DNA from: Moraxella oblonga NBRC 102422
GTDB lineage: Bacteria > Pseudomonadota > Gammaproteobacteria > Pseudomonadales > Moraxellaceae
Direction of reading: 5' to 3'
Length of the DNA stretch: 54,751 nt
Assembly: GCF_001598275.1 (NCBI RefSeq)
Contig: NZ_BCYQ01000015.1
Coordinates: forward strand, 1-54,751
Numbering within the stretch: position 1 is the stretch's first letter; each line of letters starts with the position of its first letter. Below, in pieces: positions 18,783 to 26,999 of this stretch. The position numbers and the translations under genes were made by a program. The notes below the pieces were generated by a model. The model saw only the letters and a list, made by a program, of their open reading frames with translations, searched no databases and was not told the DNA's origin.

Positions 18783-19457
18783 CTATTGTATTTTTAAAAT
18801 CTCGCCCTGTTTGTCAATTAACAATGCCTTACCATCTTTATAAATATTGATAAAGTCTTTATCAATATCTCTATATCCATCATATTCTATGGGTAATAAT
18901 AAGGTGTTATTGACATCAACCAAGCCTATTTTTGTATCTTGTTTTGTGGTTGAAAAACCAAATCCTTGTGCAATAAAAATAATGTTCATTACATTATCAA
19001 TGTCTTCAAGGTTCATTTCTGCCATATCAACATCAATATCGGTGGGCTGTTGTTTTTCTACCACAAATAAAGTTTCGCTAATTGGATAAATATAATCGTA
19101 TTGTGGGGCGATAATTTCTTTACCTGTTTTATCAATAATGCCCCATTTTGCCTTTAAAAAGGGGCGGTCTTTATCGTAGGTGGCAACCGATAAATAATCG
19201 GACGACTTTGACCATTTGCCAACATAATCATATTTAAAGGCAATGATAATGTTGCCTTTATTGTCAATCACACCAATTTTGCCATCTCGCTTGACTCGCC
19301 AAAATTCCTGCTGTTCTTGACAGGCTTTTAATTCAATCTCACTGTATTGTTTGGCGATACTTTCTTTTAATATCGGTGGATTGGGGCAGGTATTGGCAAA
19401 GGCAATATTGCCAAATACTACCGTACTGATAATGGTGGATAAAATCAATTTTTTCAT
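18783..19457 (-). CDS. Exported WG-repeat protein
   Basis: A 224-residue exported protein of unknown function. Signal peptide MKKLILSTIISTVVFGNIAFA is followed by WG-type repeats: GKIGVIDNKGNIIIAFKYD, AKWGIIDKTGKEIIAPQYD, TKIGLVDVNNTLLLPIEYD and a closing KALLIDKQGEI. An acidic insert (DIDVDMAEMNLEDIDN) interrupts the third repeat. The start is set by AGGAAA before the ATG at 19457; the frame is open to 19496. The leader belongs to the common module shared by several unrelated proteins in this island. Confidence 0.82.
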   Translation of the reverse strand: MKKLILSTIISTVVFGNIAFANTCPNPPILKESIAKQYSEIELKACQEQQEFWRVKRDGKIGVIDNKGNIIIAFKYDYVGKWSKSSDYLSVATYDKDRPFLKAKWGIIDKTGKEIIAPQYDYIYPISETLFVVEKQQPTDIDVDMAEMNLEDIDNVMNIIFIAQGFGFSTTKQDTKIGLVDVNNTLLLPIEYDGYRDIDKDFINIYKDGKALLIDKQGEILKIQ

Positions 19458-19506
19458 AAATTTTCCTAGTAAGGCTAATTTTAATACCGATAGCATTAAA
19501 GCGTGG

Positions 19507-19998
19507 TTAATTCACTTCGTATTGCTTGGCTCTATTGCCATTTTTATCATAACATATTTTTTTATAACCTGTATCGCCAATACTGCCAAATGCTCCACAA
19601 ATGGCAAAGCCTTTGGCATATTCATAGCCAATATTGCCTGTATAATTATCCAATGGCAAAATAACTTTACCGTCCAAATTCATTACGCCAGATTGTTTAC
19701 CACGCTGAATGTTAAAATAAAATTCATCTTTAATACGCTGGCTAAATCTTATATCATCATAATAAGTGGTGATTTCGCCTGTCGGTTTCATTAGGGTATA
19801 TTGTCCAATGCCTTTTTTGGCAATGGCATAATGTGTATTTGGACAATAAGTAAAACGATGTCCTGCCAATTTGGGGAATTTATCGCACTCGGCAACAGCC
19901 AGTTCTTGTTGTTCTTTGATATGTTTGGCGATTGCGATACACCCTGTTAAATTGGCAAATAGAGTGGCGGTTAAGGCGGATAAAATAAGTTTTTTCAT
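19507..19998 (-). CDS. Lipoprotein with degenerate WG-like repeats
   Basis: A 163-residue protein with a lipobox (LFANLTGC, Cys about residue 19), so probably lipid-anchored. The mature part has weak WG-like units (THYAIAKKGIGQYTLMKPTGEI, KQSGVMNLDGKVILPLDNY) and ends with ICYDKNGNRAKQYEVN, a closing form also seen in the lipoprotein at 25216 (DCYDRNGNLVHG). Function unknown. The start at 19998 has an AAGGAAA ribosome site. Same strand and island as its neighbours. Confidence 0.72.
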   Translation of the reverse strand: MKKLILSALTATLFANLTGCIAIAKHIKEQQELAVAECDKFPKLAGHRFTYCPNTHYAIAKKGIGQYTLMKPTGEITTYYDDIRFSQRIKDEFYFNIQRGKQSGVMNLDGKVILPLDNYTGNIGYEYAKGFAICGAFGSIGDTGYKKICYDKNGNRAKQYEVN

Positions 19999-20025
19999 CA
20001 CAATTTCCTTAATTTTAAACAATGG

Positions 20026-20715
20026 TTAATTAAGATTAATCATTTTGATATTCACACGCATTTGATAAACATTAAAGCTAGGTTTATGCTCTGTAATATC
20101 CGTCACCATTTTATCAATATGGCGGTGATATTGATGATTTGTCGGGACATCATAGGATTGTTTATCAAAATACAAGGCATTGGGTAGATGATTTTGCTTT
20201 AACCATTTTTTATAATCGTGATGATTAAACTGATAAACAGCAATACTGTTATTGGGATTGTCTTTTTGGGCAAAGACAAATTCGCCTTGATTTAATTGCC
20301 ATTCACACACCACGCCATTTTTTAGGTAGTCTTGATTTTGCCAATGGTCGTCATAAATACGGACGGTATAGTGATTATCACTGATTTTTTGAATGGTGTT
20401 AATGGTGATTTTGCTACTTGGATAAAAGGGTTTGGCGGATTCTATACCAATACTGTGTAAAGAATACCAGCAATTCGCCCAATAGTTACCATTGACCGAA
20501 ATAAGCTCTAAATTTTGTGGCACATCAACCAATTCAAATTCAAACTCATAATAAGATTTAGGATTTAAATTAGCGGTTGGGGTAGTTTTTTGGATTAATT
20601 CATCATAGCTTTTGATATGCTTGGGCAAATGATGAATTTTGGGCGAAGTTTCGGCAAAGGCGATATTAGCAAACAAAGCCGTACTTATTAAAGCGGACAA
20701 TGTCAATTTTTTCAT
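20026..20715 (-). CDS. Exported protein, distant relative of the neighbouring two-cysteine lipoproteins
   Basis: A 229-residue exported protein with signal peptide MKKLTLSALISTALFANIAFA and no lipobox. The middle region resembles the three lipoproteins next to it: NHYTVRIYDDHWQNQDYL followed by a Cys-Glu-Trp corresponds to QKYQATVYQDWLIDKDYF followed by Cys-Gly-Trp, and an upstream Cys (NCWYSL) corresponds to their ECTLF. So it is probably the same fold with a different leader and no lipid anchor. Function unknown. The ATG at 20715 is used; a TTG lies just upstream. Confidence 0.72.
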   Translation of the reverse strand: MKKLTLSALISTALFANIAFAETSPKIHHLPKHIKSYDELIQKTTPTANLNPKSYYEFEFELVDVPQNLELISVNGNYWANCWYSLHSIGIESAKPFYPSSKITINTIQKISDNHYTVRIYDDHWQNQDYLKNGVVCEWQLNQGEFVFAQKDNPNNSIAVYQFNHHDYKKWLKQNHLPNALYFDKQSYDVPTNHQYHRHIDKMVTDITEHKPSFNVYQMRVNIKMINLN

Positions 20716-20755
20716 CAAAGTTTCCTTTAAAAATATTAAAACAATTTAAAAACCA

Positions 20756-21472
20756 TCACGGCTTTTTATTCATATCGGACTTATTAAAATTTGGGGTGGC
20801 GGTAATATAAATTTTACCCAAATGTGGACGAACTTCATCTATATACCATTTATCGGTTGATGATAATTCTGCCCAATATTTGTTATGAATGTTTGATATT
20901 CTGGGATTGGTAATTTTTAGGCGATTAAAATAAAAAGTACCTTGATAAGGTTCATTGTCCGCCAATAATTCTCTTGTTTCGTGATGTCGCCCAATATCGG
21001 TACTATCGGATAATTCAAGAGCGTAAGGATTGGGATTGGGCGTAAAGGCAAATCTAATACTGGGCGTTTGCCAACCACAATTTTGACCGTGATTAAAATA
21101 ATCTTTGTCTATCAGCCAATCTTTATAAATGGTGGCTTGATATTTTTGTTTGCCGATTTGTTGAAATGCGACTGGCATTTTATGATATAAAGGCTCAGAA
21201 ATTGTTACCGTTGCAGGAATGCGTCTTAAAAATAATCGGCATTTGCTGGTAAATTCTATGGATAATTCACTCAATGCCAATCCGTCAATGCTATTGGTGG
21301 CATCAATAATCACATCGTATTTTTGCGTAGGATTGGGATTGATTTCGGCTTTAATGGTGGGATATAACGCTTGATTGTGGCGTTCTAATTGCCGAGTTTT
21401 TGGCGATACGCAAGCGGTTAAAATAAATGCCATACTTGTGCCAACCATAGCGGATAATATTAATTTTTTCAT
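20756..21472 (-). CDS. Lipoprotein, SPKTRQLE family (copy 1)
   Basis: A 238-residue lipoprotein: signal with lipobox ILTAC (Cys about residue 21), then VSPKTRQLERHNQALY, a beta-rich region beginning NPTQKYDVIIDA, a conserved Cys pair (KCRLFLRR and QNCGWQTP) and the close KIYITATPNFNKSDMNKKP. It is one of three close paralogs in the island (also 21513 and 22875). Function unknown; the Asp/Trp-rich DWLIDKDYF segment is the most conserved part. The start at 21472 follows a good ribosome site. Confidence 0.78.
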   Translation of the reverse strand: MKKLILSAMVGTSMAFILTACVSPKTRQLERHNQALYPTIKAEINPNPTQKYDVIIDATNSIDGLALSELSIEFTSKCRLFLRRIPATVTISEPLYHKMPVAFQQIGKQKYQATIYKDWLIDKDYFNHGQNCGWQTPSIRFAFTPNPNPYALELSDSTDIGRHHETRELLADNEPYQGTFYFNRLKITNPRISNIHNKYWAELSSTDKWYIDEVRPHLGKIYITATPNFNKSDMNKKP

Positions 21473-21512
21473 CAAAGTTTCCTTTAAAAATATCAAAACA
21501 ATTTAAAAAACA

Positions 21513-22208
21513 TCACGGCTTTTTATTCATATCGGACTTATTAAAATTTGGGGTGGCGGTAATATAAATTTTCCCAAAATGATTGCGATGCTCTCCCCCA
21601 AACCATTTATCGGTTGGAAATAAATCTATCGTTTTGGCAATATCTGTATTTTTTTGATTGGCAATATGAAGACGACTAAAATAAAAAATACCGTGATAAT
21701 TGCCTGTTTCGTGGTTTTGCCCAATATCTGCAAAATAAAATATGGCATTAGGATTGGTCGTTGATTTAAATGTAAACCAAACCTTAGGCGTTTGCCAACC
21801 GCAATTTTTACCCTGATTAAAATAATCTTTGTCTATCAGCCAATCTTGATAAACGGTGGCTTGATATTTTTGTTTGCCAATTTGTTTAAAAGGTAAAACA
21901 CTTCGGTAAAATAAGGGCTCATCTATATGCGTTACCGCAGGAATGCGTTTTACAAATAATGTGCATTCGCTGCGAAAAACAAAGGATAGCTCGCTTAATT
22001 CCAAACCTTCAATACTGTCGCTGGCATCTATAATAATGTCGTATTTTTGGGTGGGATTGGGATTAACTTCGGCTTTGACGCTGTCATACAAGGCTTGATT
22101 GTGCTGTTCTAATTGGCGAGTTTTTGGCGAAACGCAGGCACTTAATACAAGCGTTGGTATGATACCAATAATGGCGATTTTAAAAGCAGATGACATAAAC
22201 TTTTTCAT
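21513..22208 (-). CDS. Lipoprotein, SPKTRQLE family (copy 2)
   Basis: A 231-residue paralog of its neighbours. The leader differs (MKKFMSSAFKIAIIGIIPT), ending in lipobox VLSAC, while the mature part is close to copy 3: NQALYDSVKAEVNPNPTQK, the Cys pair ECTLF and KNCGW, and DWLIDKDYFNQG. Its last residues (ITATPNFNKSDMNKKP) are identical to copy 1, so copy 2 looks like a recombinant: centre like copy 3, end like copy 1. About 60 bases at the 3' end and into the spacer are nearly identical between copies 1 and 2. Confidence 0.78.
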   Translation of the reverse strand: MKKFMSSAFKIAIIGIIPTLVLSACVSPKTRQLEQHNQALYDSVKAEVNPNPTQKYDIIIDASDSIEGLELSELSFVFRSECTLFVKRIPAVTHIDEPLFYRSVLPFKQIGKQKYQATVYQDWLIDKDYFNQGKNCGWQTPKVWFTFKSTTNPNAIFYFADIGQNHETGNYHGIFYFSRLHIANQKNTDIAKTIDLFPTDKWFGGEHRNHFGKIYITATPNFNKSDMNKKP

Positions 22209-22230
22209 AAAAGTTTCCTTAAACTTGGGG

Positions 22231-22267
22231 AAATTGGGCAAATATCAATCACTTTTTCGCCCAATTT
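22231..22267. repeat. Intergenic hairpin AAATTGGGC/GCCCAATTT
   Basis: Nine-base perfect inverted repeat with a 19-base loop, in the gap between two island genes. The same stem, extended to twelve bases, recurs at 27408-27444. Confidence 0.6.
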
Positions 22268-22282
22268 TAATAAAAGTTTCAA

Positions 22283-22834
22283 TTAAAGTTCTTTACTTTT
22301 AATGCCTTTACAGGTATTTAGGTCATTATAGCGTGCCATACAACGGTCATTGACAATTTGTTTGGCTTCCCTACAAGTTTCGGCAGGGTAACTATACAGC
22401 ACTTGTGGTGTATCCAAATAAGCAATGCATCCACGACTACCTTTTACGGACGCTAGGGTTTCACAAGGGGCACGCTTGCTACTTTTGTTGCATTCTGCCA
22501 AGCCATCACCATCCGCTTGTTCAAAATCCAAATAACCGTCACTGCTGATATAAGATTTTCTTACAAAATAAGGCTTATAATTGCGGTCACGAAATAACCC
22601 TAGATATTTAACACGGTAGCCACTGCTATAACCATAACCGCCACGATTATTGCCACAATTTGGGTTATAACCATAATGGCAATAATTTGGGTCATTTTGT
22701 AATTGCCATTGTATTTGCTGTTGTTGCTGACAAGCAAAATCGGTTGAGTTACACGCCAATGCCGATTGACTAAATAATACATTTGCCCCTGCGAGAATTA
22801 GGGCGGTGGCGGAAAGTTTTAACAGTTTTTTCAT
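22283..22834 (-). CDS. Exported Cys-rich protein (copy 1)
   Basis: A 183-residue exported protein: signal peptide of about 28 residues ending SALA-C, a Gln/Asn/Gly/Tyr-rich low-complexity part (QQQQIQWQLQNDPN, then NNRGGYGYSSGY), then a domain with regularly placed cysteines (AECNKSSKRAPCETLA, RGCIAYL, ETCREAKQ, DRCMA, NTCKG). The domain resembles the DUF4189 pattern, but I hold that loosely. Paralog of 27511-28008, with which it shares KYLGL/KYIGL and the Cys layout. Function unknown; the cysteines probably form disulfides outside the cytoplasm. Confidence 0.72.
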   Translation of the reverse strand: MKKLLKLSATALILAGANVLFSQSALACNSTDFACQQQQQIQWQLQNDPNYCHYGYNPNCGNNRGGYGYSSGYRVKYLGLFRDRNYKPYFVRKSYISSDGYLDFEQADGDGLAECNKSSKRAPCETLASVKGSRGCIAYLDTPQVLYSYPAETCREAKQIVNDRCMARYNDLNTCKGIKSKEL

Positions 22835-22874
22835 AAAGTTTTCCTTTTAAAGCAAATAAAAGTGAATAAAAATA

Positions 22875-23588
22875 CTACGGTGTTTGATTGGTGGTGGGTT
22901 TAGCAAACTGTTTTTTTGCCGTAATGGTAATTCTCCCCAAATGATTGCGATGCTCTGCCCCAAACCATTTATCGGTTGGAGATAAAGCTATCTTTTTAAC
23001 CATATCCCTATTTTCTGGATTGGCATTGGCGATAAACAGACGACTAAAATAAAAAGTGCCTTGATAGGCGGTATTTTCTGCCAATAATTTTCCTGTTTCG
23101 TGGTCTCGCCCAATATCTGCAAAATCAATCATTGTCGCATTAGGATTGGTCGTTGATTCAAATGTAAACCAAACATTGGGCGTTTCCCAACCGCAATTTT
23201 TACCTTGATTAAAATAATCTTTGTCTATCAGCCAATCTTGATAAACGGTGGCTTGATATTTTTGTTTGCCGATTTGCTTAAAGGGTAAAACGGCTCTATA
23301 AAATAAGGGCTTATCTATATGCGTTACCGCAGGAATGCGTTTTAAAAATAATCTGCATTCGCTGTAAAAATGAACGGTCAATTTGCTCAATACCAAACCT
23401 TCAATACTATCACTGGCATCTATGATAATGTCGTATTTTTGGGTCGGATTGGGATTAACTTCGGCTTTGACGCTGTCATACAAAGCTTGATTGTGCTGTT
23501 CTAATTGGCGAGTTTTTGGCGATACGCAAGCGGTTAAAATAACTGCCATACTTGTGCCAATAACAGCGGATAATAAAAGTTTTTTCAT
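22875..23588 (-). CDS. Lipoprotein, SPKTRQLE family (copy 3)
   Basis: A 237-residue lipoprotein with leader MKKLLLSAVIGTSMAVILTAC, almost the same as copy 1, and a mature part closest to copy 2 (EHRNHLGRITITA against EHRNHFGKIYITA). Conserved Cys pair ECRLF and KNCGW, and DWLIDKDYFNQG. The extreme C-terminus (KKQFAKPTTNQTP) is unique. Function unknown. It follows the next island gene upstream after 10 bases, so both are on one transcript. Confidence 0.78.
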   Translation of the reverse strand: MKKLLLSAVIGTSMAVILTACVSPKTRQLEQHNQALYDSVKAEVNPNPTQKYDIIIDASDSIEGLVLSKLTVHFYSECRLFLKRIPAVTHIDKPLFYRAVLPFKQIGKQKYQATVYQDWLIDKDYFNQGKNCGWETPNVWFTFESTTNPNATMIDFADIGRDHETGKLLAENTAYQGTFYFSRLFIANANPENRDMVKKIALSPTDKWFGAEHRNHLGRITITAKKQFAKPTTNQTP

Positions 23589-23598
23589 CGCAATTCTC

Positions 23599-24036
23599 CT
23601 ATTTTAATTTATCCAAAGAATGAATTACAGGTTTTCTCATATTACAATGATAAAATCCTTTATCATCAATACTTTCTTCACCAAATAAAATGGCAGTAAC
23701 ATAAGCATATTCTTTGCTGTCTGCAAATTTATGGTAGTACATTTCGTGGTGGGCTTTATCGCTTTTAAATTGAGCAGATTGAAAATAATGGTTTTGGTTT
23801 TTATTGTCTTGCAAATTATCTGCAATAAAATTTACATCAGATTTTAGCAAGTCAAATTGCTCACTTTCGCCATTATGATACATCACTTGATAAGTCAAAA
23901 AGTCATTGCTTTTTTCGCTGTCTGTTAAACGAAATTGACTGCCTAAAATGTCAGTACATTCAAAATAAGTTTCGGCAAAGGCGATATTAGAAAACAAAGC
24001 CGTACCAATAATGGCGGATAAAATTAATTTTTTCAT
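23599..24036 (-). CDS. Small exported AETYFECTD-type protein
   Basis: A 145-residue exported protein with signal peptide MKKLILSAIIGTALFSNIAFA. The mature part starts ETYFECTD and closes with a second cysteine in FYHCNM, so one disulfide is likely. It is paralogous to 25835-26248 (same start, QCNQELPILNSL near the end) and more distantly to 28083 and 28596 (ETVFLCNT...ILCNPKQI). A broad family of such small periplasmic proteins exists in Acinetobacter and relatives; no function is known to me. Confidence 0.72.
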   Translation of the reverse strand: MKKLILSAIIGTALFSNIAFAETYFECTDILGSQFRLTDSEKSNDFLTYQVMYHNGESEQFDLLKSDVNFIADNLQDNKNQNHYFQSAQFKSDKAHHEMYYHKFADSKEYAYVTAILFGEESIDDKGFYHCNMRKPVIHSLDKLK

Positions 24037-24067
24037 AATAATTTCCCTATATCAATTAAAAAAAAGA

Positions 24068-25189
24068 TTATTTTTTAATAACATTACCCTGCTTATCAAT
24101 ATAAATCTCAGCTTTATTGGACAGTACTTTTGCCCGACCATTTTCAAATGAATAAGCAAAATCAAACCGTTGCTTAATAGCAATTTTACCGCTTTTATCA
24201 ATAAATTGGTATTTATTATTTTTAGCTACAACCGCCAACCCTTCACTAAAATCCCAAGCCATATCATAGTGAATAGGAGTAATTTCTTTGCCAGTTTTAT
24301 CAATAAAACCATATTTGCCATTTTGTTTCACAACCGCCAAATTATCATTAAATTTACCAATTTCTTTATAATAAACTTTGGTTAGAAGTTTGCCTGTTTT
24401 ATCAATCAATCCTTTATATTTCCCTTGTGTTACTACCGCTACACCATCATCAAACTCATCAATAAAATTATAAATAAATGGCACAATGGTTTTACCTTTT
24501 GTATCAATTACACCCCGAGCGTAGTTTTTATTGGCGACAATTGCCAAACCATCTTTAAAATTATCTGCTTGTTTGTATTTGACATCAATGACTAAGTTGC
24601 CTGTTTTGTTCACATAACCATAATTTCCATTTAATTTTACTTGTGCTAAACCATCACGAAAATCATAAACTTCATCATAAATGATTGGGACAACTATTTG
24701 ATTTTTAATATCAATAATTCCCCATTTGTTATTTTTATTAACTGCAAACAACTTGTTACCAAAAATCCATACTGTATCATAATTGGCTGTGATAATAATG
24801 TTATTGTCTTTATCAATCACACCAGAGCGATGATTTCTTGTAAATTCTATCAAATTATTTTTAAAAAAATTAGAAAGATTGTCATATTGAAAAGGAATAA
24901 TTATTTTTCCTGTTGTATCAATCACACCATATTTCTTATCTTTTTGTACAATTGCCAATCCATCATAAAAATAAATAGATGTATTATACTGTGGTTCTAC
25001 AAAAATGCTATTATCTTTGGTAGCAAAGCCGTATTTATCATCTTTTTTAATCAATAATATGTCTTGATTTGGGCAATCGGTATATGTATAGCCGTTTTTG
25101 CTAAATTTGGGACATACAGTCACATCAGCAAACGCTATATTAGAACATAAAGCCGTACTTATTAAAGCAGATACAATTAACTTTTTCAT
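24068..25189 (-). CDS. Exported protein with about nine WG repeats
   Basis: A 373-residue exported protein, the largest WG-repeat protein of the island. After the shared leader (MKKLIVSALISTALCSNIAFA) come about nine repeats of 36-40 residues of the form KYGxIDxxGKxIxPxxYD...F.DGLAxVxxN, for example KYGFIDKTGKEITPIHYD. They are regular and nearly fill the chain, ending with a partial repeat (EIYIDKQGNVIKK). Such arrays probably form a solenoid or propeller-like beta structure used for binding; ligand unknown. A cysteine pair (TVCPKF, YTDCPN) follows the leader. Confidence 0.85.
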   Translation of the reverse strand: MKKLIVSALISTALCSNIAFADVTVCPKFSKNGYTYTDCPNQDILLIKKDDKYGFATKDNSIFVEPQYNTSIYFYDGLAIVQKDKKYGVIDTTGKIIIPFQYDNLSNFFKNNLIEFTRNHRSGVIDKDNNIIITANYDTVWIFGNKLFAVNKNNKWGIIDIKNQIVVPIIYDEVYDFRDGLAQVKLNGNYGYVNKTGNLVIDVKYKQADNFKDGLAIVANKNYARGVIDTKGKTIVPFIYNFIDEFDDGVAVVTQGKYKGLIDKTGKLLTKVYYKEIGKFNDNLAVVKQNGKYGFIDKTGKEITPIHYDMAWDFSEGLAVVAKNNKYQFIDKSGKIAIKQRFDFAYSFENGRAKVLSNKAEIYIDKQGNVIKK

Positions 25190-25215
25190 ATAAAAAACCT
25201 TACCATATTTTAAAA

Positions 25216-25815
25216 TTAACGCTCTGTGTCAATGTCATCTTTAGATACCAATCCGTCTTTTGTAAAGACATCATTTTTGGAGCTTAATCCGTGTACTAAA
25301 TTACCATTACGGTCATAACAATCTTTGCCTTCTGGGTGATAACTTTTGTAGTTGTTGTTATCGCCACAAAAATATTCTTTATAATCTATGACATTAATAT
25401 ATTTTAAAGGCACAATAATTTTACCTGACCTATCAACCACGCCTCTTGTATTAAAATTGTCGGTGTTTTTGTCTTGATAAGTCCAAAAATAATTGGGTTT
25501 AATTTCTGAAAAATACTCAAATTTGCCATAGGGAATTAAAATATTGCCGTCTTTGTCAATTAAGGCAAGGCTTTTGTCTTTTTTACTTTGAGCAATACCG
25601 TAATTGTATTGTAAATTGCAAGCAAAAATCTTACTGTCTTTGATTTTGCTAAAATAAATGCACTCATCTAACTTTTTGGGTCTTGTCAAATTATCAACTG
25701 CAAACGCTGTTACCATAGCAATGGGAAATATGGAATCCCTAACGGTATCTTTAACAGTCGTACAGCCTGTTAATAGCAAACTTGCCATTACGGTGGATAA
25801 AATTGACTTTTTCAT
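25216..25815 (-). CDS. Lipoprotein with WG-like repeats
   Basis: A 199-residue lipoprotein (lipobox LLLTGC, Cys about residue 18). Mature region: KKSDKSLALIDKDGNILIPYGKF-like and RGVVDRSGKIIVPLKYI-like WG units, then a Cys pair (YFCGDN, KDCYDRNGN) and a polar tail (GLSSKNDVFTKDGLVSKDDIDTER). It resembles the lipoprotein at 19507 at its C-terminal part. Function unknown. Translation start at 25815 with a GAGAGAT ribosome site. Confidence 0.75.
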   Translation of the reverse strand: MKKSILSTVMASLLLTGCTTVKDTVRDSIFPIAMVTAFAVDNLTRPKKLDECIYFSKIKDSKIFACNLQYNYGIAQSKKDKSLALIDKDGNILIPYGKFEYFSEIKPNYFWTYQDKNTDNFNTRGVVDRSGKIIVPLKYINVIDYKEYFCGDNNNYKSYHPEGKDCYDRNGNLVHGLSSKNDVFTKDGLVSKDDIDTER

Positions 25816-25834
25816 AAAATCTCTCTTTTTAATA

Positions 25835-26248
25835 TTAAAAATTGCTCAATAAATTCAGAGAATTTAAAATGGGCAATTCTTGGTTACATTGATGAATTTC
25901 CTTAATGTTGCCAAATTCATCAGTCATCGTAATTTCTAAATAGGTCTCTTCTTTGCCATTGGTAAATTTGGTATGACCCAAATAATAATGGACATTATCG
26001 CCAAAAAATTCAGCATATTGTTCTTGAGTATTGTCTAGGTACTCTGTTTTTGCAACAATGCTGTCTTTTTGCATATCAAAATAAGTTTCGCCATCGCTAT
26101 TTTTAAAATGATAACGAACCAAGTCGCCATTGTCTTTTAGGCTAATGTGGTTATTGTCTGTATCAGTACATTCAAAATAAGTTTCGGCAAAGGCAAGATT
26201 AGAACATAAAACCGTACTTATTAAAGCGGATAATATCAATTTTTTCAT
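25835..26248 (-). CDS. Small exported AETYFECTD-type protein
   Basis: A 137-residue exported protein with the island's common leader (MKKLILSALISTVLCSNLAFA), then ETYFECTDTDNNHISLKDNG and a closing QCNQELPILNSLNLLSNF. Two cysteines in the mature part suggest one disulfide. Paralog of 23599-24036, and by its N-terminal motif of 28083 and 28596. The start used is the ATG at 26248; a GTG directly precedes it. Function unknown. Confidence 0.72.
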   Translation of the reverse strand: MKKLILSALISTVLCSNLAFAETYFECTDTDNNHISLKDNGDLVRYHFKNSDGETYFDMQKDSIVAKTEYLDNTQEQYAEFFGDNVHYYLGHTKFTNGKEETYLEITMTDEFGNIKEIHQCNQELPILNSLNLLSNF

Positions 26249-26320
26249 CACAATTTCCTTTAAAATTTTGGGTGGTTGCTTTTTTAAAATGGATTAACCA
26301 TTGATAATCCATTGATATTT

Positions 26321-26548
26321 TCAAAATCTTGGATATTCCTGTCTTTCTAAAATATTGAGTTCTGGAAATTGTGCTTGTGCAAAAATTTGGTGTAAGCGGT
26401 CTCCTAGTCCTTGCGTTGGTGGATTAGCCATACTTTGCAAGGCTTTTTCATAAGCACTAATGACAATAAAATCTTGCAAACTTTGTCCATTTTGTTTGGC
26501 AACTTGGGCGATGATTTGCTCGGTTTGCGGTGGTAAATCAATAAACAT
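26321..26548 (-). CDS. Ribbon-helix-helix-like antitoxin (second antitoxin)
   Basis: A 75-residue protein starting MFIDLPPQTEQIIAQVAKQN, nearly the same opening as the antitoxin at 26989-27210 (MFIDLPPHIEQSIVIQAQN). The N-terminal part fits a short ribbon-helix-helix DNA-binding domain. The C-terminal part, GLGDRLHQIFAQAQ, resembles the toxin-binding tail of FitA/VapB-type antitoxins. It follows the PIN toxin gene after about 30 bases. The start at 26548 has GGAG at good spacing; the frame opens at a TTG (26560). Either it is a second partner of the same toxin or the survivor of another pair. Confidence 0.65.
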   Translation of the reverse strand: MFIDLPPQTEQIIAQVAKQNGQSLQDFIVISAYEKALQSMANPPTQGLGDRLHQIFAQAQFPELNILERQEYPRF

Positions 26549-26579
26549 TTTTTGCTCCAAAAATATTAAAATTAAAATC

Positions 26580-26999
26580 TTATCTATTTGGATAAGTGGT
26601 TAATGACACCATTCCTGCTTGTTTAAAAGCGGTTTCATCAAAAGTTACTGTTAATTGGCAATTTGCCATTTGGTTTATTTTGCAAATTAACAAATCCGAA
26701 AAATCGGCTTTTGTATTTTTATAAATTGCCAACACTTCCCACAATAATGCTAAGTTTTCAAATATCAACACAGACGATGAAAATAAGGTTTCCAAAATAA
26801 TGACCATTTCGGCACGGGTCTTTTTATAAACTCTCGTCAATACCCAAATCGTTTCTACAATCACAATATTATTAACAAAACCTTGATTTTCAAGCGTTAA
26901 ATTTTCCAAAAAATCGCCTGCAATTTTGGCTTGTGTTTCATCATCTTGGGCAATGTATCGCACCAAAACATTGGTATCAATACCAATTTTATTCGCCAT
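26580..26999 (-). CDS. PIN-domain toxin (VapC-like)
   Basis: A 139-residue PIN-domain ribonuclease, the likely toxin of a type II toxin-antitoxin module. The acidic metal-binding residues expected for PIN enzymes are present: Asp8 (IGIDTNVLVRY), Glu49 (IVIVETIWVL), Asp99 and Asp102 (KADFSDLLI) and Asp121 (VTFDETAF). The start at 26999 lies inside the end of the upstream antitoxin gene (11-base overlap), typical coupling. The frame is open to 27023, but MANKIGIDTNVL is the expected family start. Targets (tRNA, rRNA or mRNA) cannot be told. Confidence 0.85.
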   Translation of the reverse strand: MANKIGIDTNVLVRYIAQDDETQAKIAGDFLENLTLENQGFVNNIVIVETIWVLTRVYKKTRAEMVIILETLFSSSVLIFENLALLWEVLAIYKNTKADFSDLLICKINQMANCQLTVTFDETAFKQAGMVSLTTYPNR

